7,417 nt of DNA. Source: Verrucomicrobiota bacterium (GTDB taxonomy: Bacteria; Verrucomicrobiota; Verrucomicrobiia; Limisphaerales; UBA11320). Below the pieces are notes generated by a model. It was not told the DNA's origin. It did no database searches and worked only from the letters and a program-made list of their open reading frames with translations. Below are positions 1-6,239 of this stretch, piece by piece. Position 1 is the first letter of the stretch. The number at the start of each line of letters is the position of its first letter. The stretch spans positions 1 to 7,417 of the forward strand of contig VHDG01000183.1 in the NCBI GenBank assembly GCA_016871475.1, written 5' to 3'. Both the position numbers and the translations under genes were made by a program.

Positions 1-237
1 GAAGCTGTCCACGTGAGAAGGCCCACCGTTGGCAAAAATATGGATCACTCGCTTGGCCCTAGCTTGGAAATGAGGCTGACGCAAAGCGAGAGGAGACAGC
101 GAGGAGTCCGATGCCAGAGTTCTCTGTCCACCCAAAAGCTGAGCCAAACCCAGGGCTCCCATCCCCATGCCGCAACGCTGGAGAAACTCCCGACGCGTCA
201 TCGCAAGATGCGATGGATCAAATGCATGGTGCTTCAT
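1..237 (-). CDS. DUF1501 family protein with Tat leader, N-terminal fragment
   Basis: This is the N-terminal 79 residues of a protein that continues past the left edge, so its 3' end is missing. Residues 13-19 read MTRREFL, a twin-arginine motif. They are followed by a hydrophobic, glycine-rich stretch (about 22-37, GMGMGALGLAQLLG) typical of a Tat signal, which implies export of a folded protein. Residues 62-79 (KRVIHIFANGGPSHVDSF) match the opening strand of DUF1501 proteins, whose usual form is KRVIxLFMxGGPSxxDxF. DUF1501 belongs to the alkaline-phosphatase/sulfatase-like group and is greatly expanded in Planctomycetota and Verrucomicrobiota; its reaction is generally unknown. Members often follow a DUF1549/DUF1553 cytochrome gene on the same strand. 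Here the upstream neighbour is a divergent aminotransferase, so that partner is absent on this side. The ATG at 237 gives a 12-residue lead before the Tat motif; the ATG at 201 is an alternative. No Shine-Dalgarno sequence precedes either. Confidence 0.85.
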   Translation of the reverse strand, partial: MKHHAFDPSHLAMTRREFLQRCGMGMGALGLAQLLGGQRTLASDSSLSPLALRQPHFQARAKRVIHIFANGGPSHVDSF

Positions 238-368
238 AGTCCGACGTAAATACCGGCCTGTGACGAGCACAAGCCCTTTGTCTGACGCCGGTTAGGGAAG
301 CCGGATTCATCGGGAATCAGAACTCACCGCCTCAAGCTGTCGCTCAAACTGTCCCATTATTGAACGGA

Positions 369-390
369 CTCTCCCCGGAGAAGGGGTGAG
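369..390. repeat. Short imperfect inverted repeat upstream of aminotransferase
   Basis: CTCTCCCC (369-376) and GGGGTGAG (383-390) can pair as an 8-bp stem with one T-T mismatch and a 6-nt loop, GGAGAA. The element lies in the leader of the class III aminotransferase. It is 7 nt upstream of AGGAA (398-402), the only good Shine-Dalgarno-like sequence near that gene. No T-run follows, so a rho-independent terminator is unlikely. It could be a leader hairpin or a copy of a dispersed GC-rich palindrome; this window alone cannot say which. Confidence 0.35.
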
Positions 391-441
391 AAGATCCAGG
401 AACGCCCCTTGCAGCGACGTCCGGCTGTGCTTCATTTACTC

Positions 442-1794
442 ATGGGAAACGCAGACCTGAGGCAACTACAGAAGCTCGATCAGGCAAGCCACATCCACCC
501 GTTCACCAACCACAACGATCTCGCTGCCCTCGGAACCTCAATCATCGAGAGAGCCGAGGGTTGCTGGGTCTTCGATTCTGAGGGACATCGGCTGCTCGAC
601 GGTCTCGCGGGTCTATGGTGTGTCAACGTTGGCTACGGGCGGCACGAAATCATCGAAGCCGTCCACAGGCAAATGCTCCGGCTGCCCTACTATTGCTCGT
701 TCTTCAACACCACCAACGAGCCCGCTATCCGGCTGGCTGACCGGTTGTCCCGACTGGCACCCGGAAGGCTTCGTCGAACCATGTTCTGCGGATCCGGCTC
801 GGAGGCCAATGAGACCGCCATCAAAGTCATCCGAGCCTGGAACAGGCTCAGGAAGAGGCCACAGAAAACCAAGCTGCTCTCGCGAAAATTCTCCTACCAT
901 GGTGTCACGCTCGGAGCAGCCAGCCTCACAGGTTTGCCAAGTGTCACAGACCCGTTCGATCTCCCACTGCCCGGTTTTGTTCAGGTGCCAGGCCCCCACC
1001 CCTACGCCGCAAATACTGATCTAGACTCCCGGGCTTACGGCCAGTGGTGTGTCGAGGAAACAGCGAGGATCATCGAACGTGAGGGTCCTCACACCATCGC
1101 AGCTCTGTTCGTCGAGCCTGTCCAGGGAGCGGGTGGCGTGATCTGTCCGCCCACCGGATATCTGAAGTCTCTCCGACAAATCTGCCGGGATCACGACATC
1201 CTGTTTGTCGCCGACGAAGTCATCACCGGGTTCGGTCGCCTCGGCAGCTGGTTTGGCAGCGAGCTCTGGGATCTCGACCCGGATCTCATGACACTCGCGA
1301 AAGGGATCACGAGCGGCTACCTACCACTGGGAGCAACGATGTTGAGCGAGCAAATGGGGGACGAGCTTCTCAAGGCCGGCTACTTCGCTCACGGCTTCAC
1401 CTACAGCAGCCATCCCACATGCGCAGCAGCCGCGCTCGCAAACCTCGATTTGCTGGAGAAGGAGCGGTTGGTTGATCGGGTCCGTGACGAGTCTGGTCCC
1501 TACTTTCAGTCCAGGCTCCGAGAGTTCTCCACTCACCCGTCTGTGGCTGAAGTGCGGGGGATGGGATTGATCGGGGCATTGGAGCTTGTTCCCAAAGCAG
1601 GGAAGGGCGCGCCCAAACCAGACTCCGCCCTGGGAGCCAAGGCAGCCAGGATCGCCCGGGAGGAAGGAGTCATCGTAAGAGGCATCCGCGACCTGATTGC
1701 CATGTCTCCACCCTTCACAATAAGCCGCGAGGAACAGGGTACTCTCTTCGCAGCGGTCAGAAGGACCCTCGACCGCTTCCACGCTGAATCGTAA
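442..1794 (+). CDS. Class III (omega) aminotransferase, PLP-dependent
   Basis: This is a full-length 450-residue class III (fold-type I) PLP aminotransferase, resembling the SpuC/omega-aminotransferase group that moves the terminal amino group of diamines or beta-alanine onto pyruvate or a similar keto acid. Visible family motifs are the LDGLAGLWCVNVGYG block near the N-terminus, GSGSEAN (117-123) for the cofactor phosphate, YHG (152-154) for ring stacking, VEPVQGAGGV, DEVITGFGR with D258 facing the pyridine nitrogen, LAKGITSGY with K287 as Schiff-base lysine, and HGFTYSSHP (317-325). R413, ahead of GIRDLIAMSPPF, sits where related enzymes keep a substrate-carboxylate arginine. The ATG at 442 gives the usual short lead before HIHPFT. 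An in-frame TTG at 409 would add 11 residues and is preceded by AGGAA at 398-402 with 6-nt spacing, so it is a real alternative. The substrate cannot be assigned; putrescine, beta-alanine or another omega-amine are all possible. Confidence 0.9.
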   Translation: MGNADLRQLQKLDQASHIHPFTNHNDLAALGTSIIERAEGCWVFDSEGHRLLDGLAGLWCVNVGYGRHEIIEAVHRQMLRLPYYCSFFNTTNEPAIRLADRLSRLAPGRLRRTMFCGSGSEANETAIKVIRAWNRLRKRPQKTKLLSRKFSYHGVTLGAASLTGLPSVTDPFDLPLPGFVQVPGPHPYAANTDLDSRAYGQWCVEETARIIEREGPHTIAALFVEPVQGAGGVICPPTGYLKSLRQICRDHDILFVADEVITGFGRLGSWFGSELWDLDPDLMTLAKGITSGYLPLGATMLSEQMGDELLKAGYFAHGFTYSSHPTCAAAALANLDLLEKERLVDRVRDESGPYFQSRLREFSTHPSVAEVRGMGLIGALELVPKAGKGAPKPDSALGAKAARIAREEGVIVRGIRDLIAMSPPFTISREEQGTLFAAVRRTLDRFHAES

Positions 1795-1894
1795 GGCCGG
1801 GGAACATTCGGTTCCGTCGCCTCAGTCGGTGCCGCTGTTTCCGTGCTGTTTGCGGGGCTTGATTGACCATGGGGCTTGTCGATAGGTTCCTCGA

Positions 1895-3070
1895 ATGGCG
1901 ACTTCGTTTAATGCTCATCGTGCGGTGGCGGATCACGTCCAGGCCATTCCCAGGTCTGGAATCCGCGACTTTTTCGACATCGTTCAGAGCATGAAGGACG
2001 TGATCTCACTCGGTGTGGGTGAACCCGACTTCATGACTCCCTGGCACATCCGCGAAGCAGCCATCTACGCATTGGAGCGCGGCAAGACCAGCTACACGTC
2101 GAATCTCGGCACTCCGAAGCTAAGGGAGGCCATCTCGCGAAGCATCGAGAAACACTTCCGCGTGAAGTACGACCCTCGCTGTCAAATCCTGATCGCGGTC
2201 GGGGTGAGCGAAGCCATGGATCTGGCCATCCGCGCCATCACGAACCCTGGCGACGAGATCATCTACCATGAGCCGTGCTACGTGAGCTACGCACCCAGCA
2301 TCCAGCTGGCGCTGGGCAAGCCGGTGGCCGTGGCATGCAAACCTGAGGACGGCTTCAGCCTCACAGCTGCAGCGATCGAGAAAGCCATCACTCCGAAGAG
2401 CAAGGCATTGATCCTTAACTTTCCAACCAACCCAACCGGGGGAACCATGACCCGCGACGAGCTGCTCAAGATCGCCGACGTGGCGGTGCGCGCCAACCTG
2501 GTTGTGCTCACTGACGAGATTTACTCCGAGCTCACTTTTGAAGGCGGCCATGTCAGCATCGCGTCTCTCCCGGGCATGCAGGAGCGTACCATCTTTCTCC
2601 ACGGCTTCTCTAAAGCCTATGCCATGACTGGGTTTCGGATCGGCTACGCCTGCGGTCCGACGGAGCTGATCGATGCGATGATGCGTATCCACCAATACTC
2701 AATGCTCTGTGCCAGCATCATCAGCCAGGAGGCGGCTCTTGAAGCCATCGAGCATGGCGAACCCGACACCGCCGCCATGCGCCAACAATACCAGGCCCGG
2801 CGCAACTATATCGTCAAGGCACTGAATGAAATGGGCCTCGCATGCCATTTGCCCCGGGGCTCCTTCTACGCCTTTCCCTCCATCAAGAGTACCGGCCTTT
2901 CGTCGAAGGACTTCGCTGTGAAACTGCTCGAGCAGGAAAAAGTCGCCTGCGTTCCGGGCGTCGCTTTCGGCCCCAGTGGCGAAGGATTCGTCCGATGCTG
3001 TTTTGCCACAGCTCTCCCTCAGATTGAGATCGCGATGGAGCGCATGCAGCGCTTCGTCAAACGACTCTGA
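1895..3070 (+). CDS. Class I/II aminotransferase, PatA/aspartate aminotransferase-like
   Basis: This is a complete 391-residue fold-type I aminotransferase of the branch that includes Bacillus PatA (N-acetyl-diaminopimelate aminotransferase) and archaeal-type aromatic/aspartate aminotransferases. Motifs in order are LGVGEPDFMTP near the N-terminus, TSYTSNLGTPKLREAI, VGVSEAMDLAIRA, NFPTNPTGG (from N175, with N179 contacting the cofactor), DEIYSEL (D207 and Y210), GFSKAYAMTGFRIGY with K240 as Schiff-base lysine, IHQYSMLCA, and GFVRCCFA with R367 as the carboxylate-binding arginine. No key residue is missing. The ATG at 1895 is the natural family start; only a weak AGG (1884-1886) precedes it. 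It lies 100 bp downstream of the class III aminotransferase, and its stop is 4 bp before the TPR lipoprotein start. Acceptor and donor cannot be inferred from sequence. A role in lysine/diaminopimelate, aspartate or aromatic amino-acid transamination is possible. Confidence 0.92.
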   Translation: MATSFNAHRAVADHVQAIPRSGIRDFFDIVQSMKDVISLGVGEPDFMTPWHIREAAIYALERGKTSYTSNLGTPKLREAISRSIEKHFRVKYDPRCQILIAVGVSEAMDLAIRAITNPGDEIIYHEPCYVSYAPSIQLALGKPVAVACKPEDGFSLTAAAIEKAITPKSKALILNFPTNPTGGTMTRDELLKIADVAVRANLVVLTDEIYSELTFEGGHVSIASLPGMQERTIFLHGFSKAYAMTGFRIGYACGPTELIDAMMRIHQYSMLCASIISQEAALEAIEHGEPDTAAMRQQYQARRNYIVKALNEMGLACHLPRGSFYAFPSIKSTGLSSKDFAVKLLEQEKVACVPGVAFGPSGEGFVRCCFATALPQIEIAMERMQRFVKRL

Positions 3071-3074
3071 AGGC

Positions 3075-3899
3075 GTGCGACCTTCCGAAGTTCATATCAA
3101 GACCTGCGTCCAAACTCTTTGGCTGGGGGTCGGGGCCGTGGTCCTTTGGGGATGCAACCCATCTCCAACGGCCTCCAACTCGCCGTCAAACTCTCCCGCG
3201 CCCGGCACTCTTCCGCCTGCTGCGCAGATCCAGTCCAATGTGAGCAACAACGCATCCGGGACCGACAAGGTTGTGGAGCCTGCACCCACATCTGCTGACC
3301 CGGCTGAAGCATCCCTGGCTCGCCATCATGAGGGCCTGCGAGCGTTGGAAGCAGGACAACTGGATCTCGCAGCGGAAAAGTTTCAGCAGGCCATCGCTGC
3401 GAACCCTGAGAACGAGGATTCCCACTTCAGCCTGGGTTTCACCTATAGCCGGCTGAAGCGCATTGAGGACGCGGTCAAGAGTTACGAACGATGCCTTGAG
3501 TTGGTCCCCACCTATGCGGAAGCGCACAACAACCTGGGGAATCTGCTGCTGCTCCAGCGAAAGTTCCAGGAGGCTGAGGCTCGCTTTCACCTCGCCCTCA
3601 CCAACCAGCCGGAGAGCTCAAGCGCGATGAACAACCTCGGCAGGGCTGTGGCCATGCAATCACGGGTGAATGATGCGATCCCACTTTTCCGCAAGGCCGT
3701 TCAGGCGAACCCCGATTATTCTGAAGCCAGATTCAACCTGGCGAACGCGTACCTGAGCATTGCCCGCTTTGAAGAAGCCAAGGCTGAACTCGAGGTGCTC
3801 CTGGAGAAAAAACCTGAGATGCCGCAAGCACGCGAAGCGCTGGCCAAGGTGAAAAATCTTCTCGCACGCGAAGCCAACAAAAAAACCGGTCCGCGCTGA
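3075..3899 (+). CDS. TPR-repeat lipoprotein
   Basis: This predicted 274-residue envelope lipoprotein is built mainly of tetratricopeptide repeats. The N-terminus has a lysine-containing n-region, a hydrophobic core (LWLGVGAVVL) and a lipobox LWGC with C27 as the lipidated cysteine. A low-complexity Ser/Pro/Asn linker follows to about residue 80. Five TPR-like 34-residue units occupy roughly 84-117, 115-148, 149-182, 183-216 and 217-250. They carry the typical N-N-L-G, A/Y and N-P turn residues, for example HNNLGNLLL and NPDYSEARFNLANAYL. TPR solenoids bind other proteins; no catalytic domain is visible. The GTG at 3075 puts the lipobox at the usual distance. The same frame stays open upstream to a GTG at 2976, inside the aminotransferase gene, but that would bury the signal peptide. 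The start is 4 bp after the aminotransferase stop, so translational coupling is likely. The stop directly abuts the convergent CotH-like gene. Confidence 0.8.
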   Translation: MRPSEVHIKTCVQTLWLGVGAVVLWGCNPSPTASNSPSNSPAPGTLPPAAQIQSNVSNNASGTDKVVEPAPTSADPAEASLARHHEGLRALEAGQLDLAAEKFQQAIAANPENEDSHFSLGFTYSRLKRIEDAVKSYERCLELVPTYAEAHNNLGNLLLLQRKFQEAEARFHLALTNQPESSSAMNNLGRAVAMQSRVNDAIPLFRKAVQANPDYSEARFNLANAYLSIARFEEAKAELEVLLEKKPEMPQAREALAKVKNLLAREANKKTGPR

Positions 3900-5981
3900 T
3901 CACTTCGAAACACCAGAGGCCGGCTCCTTGTAGTTCAACAGGTAAGCCCGCCTCTGCTCCGCAAAACTCTTGAGCGAGATCACCCCAGGCCCCGATGCAG
4001 GCGACTCTGCTTCCAAGCCTCGCTCAAATTCCTCGAAAGAATGCAGTTTACGGGTGTCAAGACGCACCTCCGGCGCCAATAAGGAATGATACTTGGAAGC
4101 CCGCGGCCCCAGCACCTTCCAGTCGAGGTCCTTCTCCGCGATCTCCCGCACGTAAGCCAGATACCTGGCCTTAAGCGCAGGCACCGCGAGGAGTTTGGAA
4201 ATCAATGGCTTTGTAGAATCCGTGGCCGCAGCCAGCGGATCCAACTCAACCCCACGCACCGCGGGCATTCCAGGTCCAACCGGCCCACGTCCGCCCCCAG
4301 GCCCCCCAAAACCTCCGGGACCTCCGGGACCTCCAGGGCCTCCGGGACCTCCAGGACCTCCAGGGCCTCCAGGGCCTCCAGGGCCTCCCCGGGGCAATGA
4401 GGCTTGGACTCCCTGACGGATCGATTCGTCGCTGATCGCACCGGTCTTCTGGCTATCCCACTCGGCTGTCCATCGCGTGAAGAGCTGAGTCCATTCCTCC
4501 CGGGTGGCCTTGGCATTCTTGTCCACGTCCACGACCGAAAAAAGTCGCCCGATCACGCTTGGCCGCCCGCCGGGTCCACCACCGCCAACTCCGGCCGGAC
4601 CGGACAGAATCAGATCCGGGGCTCGATCCGAGAAATCCTCCTCTGTCACAAACCCGTTCCGTTCTGTGTCCAGTTTTTCAAACCAAGCAGCCGCCAATGA
4701 ACGAAGCTCCTCAGGCTGGATGCTCTTGTCTCCGTTCTTGTCGCCCTGCTCCATGATGGCCGATGCGAAGCGCATCGCGGAGCCACCCCCGAAACCAGGC
4801 CCGCCAGGCCTCACAAACGTTTCGTTCACATCGGCCGGGATCAGGTGAAATTTCCCAGCGGGCGACTGGTAGAGGGTGTAGTCGCTCGTCCGGACCCAAT
4901 AGCCATCGTTGTTGATCAAGGCCACTTCCAGAGCGATAAAACGCAGAGCCCCATCAATGTCGAGAATCGGAGCGAGCTTCGATTCGAGCTCGGAGGGTGG
5001 GGTCTGATTTAGAGTTTTGCAGAGCTGAACAAAATCCGCCCACACTTTGGGATCCTCCTTTGTCTTGAGCGTATAGATCTTCTTATAGGGCTCAGGGTCA
5101 TCACCCAGATAGGCAAGGCTCCCCTGCCCGCCCGGACTGCCTCGAACCTTCCATCGAGCGCCCTTGCCGTTGCTCCCAAACCGCTCTTTGACGAAGTCCT
5201 TGTTGAATTGTTCCACGCTGTTGTACAGCCCCCAGGATTCCCCATTGATCACAAGATGCACAAAGCCGGCTTTGGGAGCTGCGATGTATTGGCGTGCGAT
5301 TTCCAGATAAAGCACGACGCGAAGGAAAGTCGGATCGTCATGGCCGTTGAGCAGGTTGATCGTTCGATAGCCGCCAAGGTTCTGGTCTTGATGGATGAAA
5401 TCCAGGCTGAGGTTGAATGGCCGCTTCAGCCCTTCCCGGATCATTGCGAACGAGGACATTCCACGGAAATGAACCCCGATGTCGGGATAGGTTTTCCCGT
5501 CCGCGATCAGCTTCGCAGGAACCTCCACGTCCGTATCACGAAAGTCGGTGAGTTCCTGTTCCCAGTCCGAATTCTCAAACTCCAGAAAACACGTGCGAAT
5601 CACAGATGGATCGTAGAACGGCACGGAGGGAGCAGCGACCGCCTCAGAAGCGGCCAGCTTCCGTCCTGGGCTGCCCGTTTGCTCAACTCCCCTCCTGGGG
5701 CCACCCCCGCCAGGAGGGCCAAAAGGCCTTCGTTGATCGCGGCCTGAGCGCTCCTTTTTGATGTATTCCCTCGCAGCGAGGCGCTCCTCCTTGTTGAGCC
5801 AGTTATTGCGGTCAATATCGAACTTCTTGAGCACCTTGAGTTCTTCTCGCTGCATGCCCGGTGGCCCCCCGAATCCCGGTCCAGGACCCGCCCCTGCCGG
5901 AGAGGGCTGGTCCGGCTGCTGAGCCAGAGCCATCGCATTTAGGATCCCAAACGTAATGACGCCAAGCGGGAATCTGCCCAT
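3900..5981 (-). CDS. Secreted CotH kinase-like protein with EF-hands and GGP repeat
   Basis: This 693-residue protein has a signal peptide (about 1-20, ending AMALA before QQ). An EF-hand loop at 55-66 (D55, D57, N59, E66) is followed by a Gly/Pro-rich linker. The CotH-type protein kinase fold starts near residue 135: GVHFRGMSSF (169-178), K186 in KRPFNLSLDF as the likely ATP-contacting lysine, DDPTFLR (215-221), a VING...WGLYNSVEQF block, NNDGYW with D359 as candidate catalytic Asp, and IPADVNETF with D384 as candidate metal-binding Asp. Next come EF-hand loops at 414-425 and 438-449, a degenerate pair near 485-496 and 509-520, a GGP tract (532-561), and a C-terminal helical segment (about 591-690) that resembles the end of other CotH domains. 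Known CotH proteins phosphorylate spore-coat proteins; substrates outside spore formers are mostly unknown. The ATG at 5981 gives a clean signal peptide. In-frame GTG codons further upstream would extend it but lack ribosome-binding sites. Confidence 0.85.
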   Translation of the reverse strand: MGRFPLGVITFGILNAMALAQQPDQPSPAGAGPGPGFGGPPGMQREELKVLKKFDIDRNNWLNKEERLAAREYIKKERSGRDQRRPFGPPGGGGPRRGVEQTGSPGRKLAASEAVAAPSVPFYDPSVIRTCFLEFENSDWEQELTDFRDTDVEVPAKLIADGKTYPDIGVHFRGMSSFAMIREGLKRPFNLSLDFIHQDQNLGGYRTINLLNGHDDPTFLRVVLYLEIARQYIAAPKAGFVHLVINGESWGLYNSVEQFNKDFVKERFGSNGKGARWKVRGSPGGQGSLAYLGDDPEPYKKIYTLKTKEDPKVWADFVQLCKTLNQTPPSELESKLAPILDIDGALRFIALEVALINNDGYWVRTSDYTLYQSPAGKFHLIPADVNETFVRPGGPGFGGGSAMRFASAIMEQGDKNGDKSIQPEELRSLAAAWFEKLDTERNGFVTEEDFSDRAPDLILSGPAGVGGGGPGGRPSVIGRLFSVVDVDKNAKATREEWTQLFTRWTAEWDSQKTGAISDESIRQGVQASLPRGGPGGPGGPGGPGGPGGPGGPGGPGGFGGPGGGRGPVGPGMPAVRGVELDPLAAATDSTKPLISKLLAVPALKARYLAYVREIAEKDLDWKVLGPRASKYHSLLAPEVRLDTRKLHSFEEFERGLEAESPASGPGVISLKSFAEQRRAYLLNYKEPASGVSK
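4299..4388 (-). repeat. 9-bp tandem repeat encoding Gly-Gly-Pro
   Basis: Ten consecutive 9-bp units lie in frame within the CotH-like gene and encode residues 532-561: eight GGP, then GGF and GGP. Reading on the coding strand, the first three units are identical (GGAGGCCCT). Later ones differ only at third positions (GGT/GGC, CCT/CCC), until the last two, which diverge. The peptide follows a Gly-X-Y pattern like collagen, although with X = Gly. Such a tract can change length by slippage without breaking the frame. Confidence 0.9.
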
Positions 5982-6239
5982 AGGTGGATGGATCGAAGGG
6001 TTGTTCGAAGGCTTGTTCACGAAGCGGCTTTCGCAAAACCCGAAATCAACGAGCACACGCTGCCTGGTGTTGACCAGCGGCGGCGTTCGTCTTTGGCCGG
6101 GCGCAAGGCTTTCGCATGCATGACTGCTGCCAAGCCTCACTACAGGATCGTCTCGTTACAGTTGAGCTCGGCGGTGGTCAGAAGTCACCGAAAGCGATGG
6201 CTTCCTCTCATCACTTGCTCGGAAAGTCGATCCTAAACC

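Noticed and set aside
13..249. Plus-strand open frame at the left edge
   Set aside because: It is antisense to the DUF1501 N-terminus, which has a clear Tat motif and the GGPSHVDSF signature.
1801..1815. Hairpin GGAAC-ATTCG-GTTCC just after the class III aminotransferase stop
   Set aside because: The stem is only 5 bp and no T-tract follows, so there is too little to call a terminator.
2120..2695. 191-codon minus-strand open frame opposite the PatA-like gene
   Set aside because: It lies wholly within a gene with a complete set of aminotransferase motifs, shows no family features, and long antisense frames are common at this GC content.
3879..3902. Possible terminator for the CotH-like gene (T7 run on the minus strand, 15 nt past its stop)
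   Set aside because: No stable stem precedes the T-run. It corresponds to lysine/asparagine codons of the TPR gene.
4195..4416. Plus-strand open frame with a collagen-like Pro-Pro-Gly run
   Set aside because: It is the reverse reading of the 9-bp GGP repeat inside the CotH-like gene. The rest of the frame has no recognisable protein features.
5208..5747. 179-codon plus-strand open frame opposite the CotH-like gene
   Set aside because: It is antisense to the conserved kinase core with no recognisable domain, and is best explained as a shadow frame.
5982..6239. Spacer between rdgB and the CotH-like gene, checked for a small gene or RNA
   Set aside because: I see no convincing small coding sequence, tRNA or structured RNA. 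The open frame reaching 6140 is only an upstream extension of the CotH-like frame with no signal-peptide logic.
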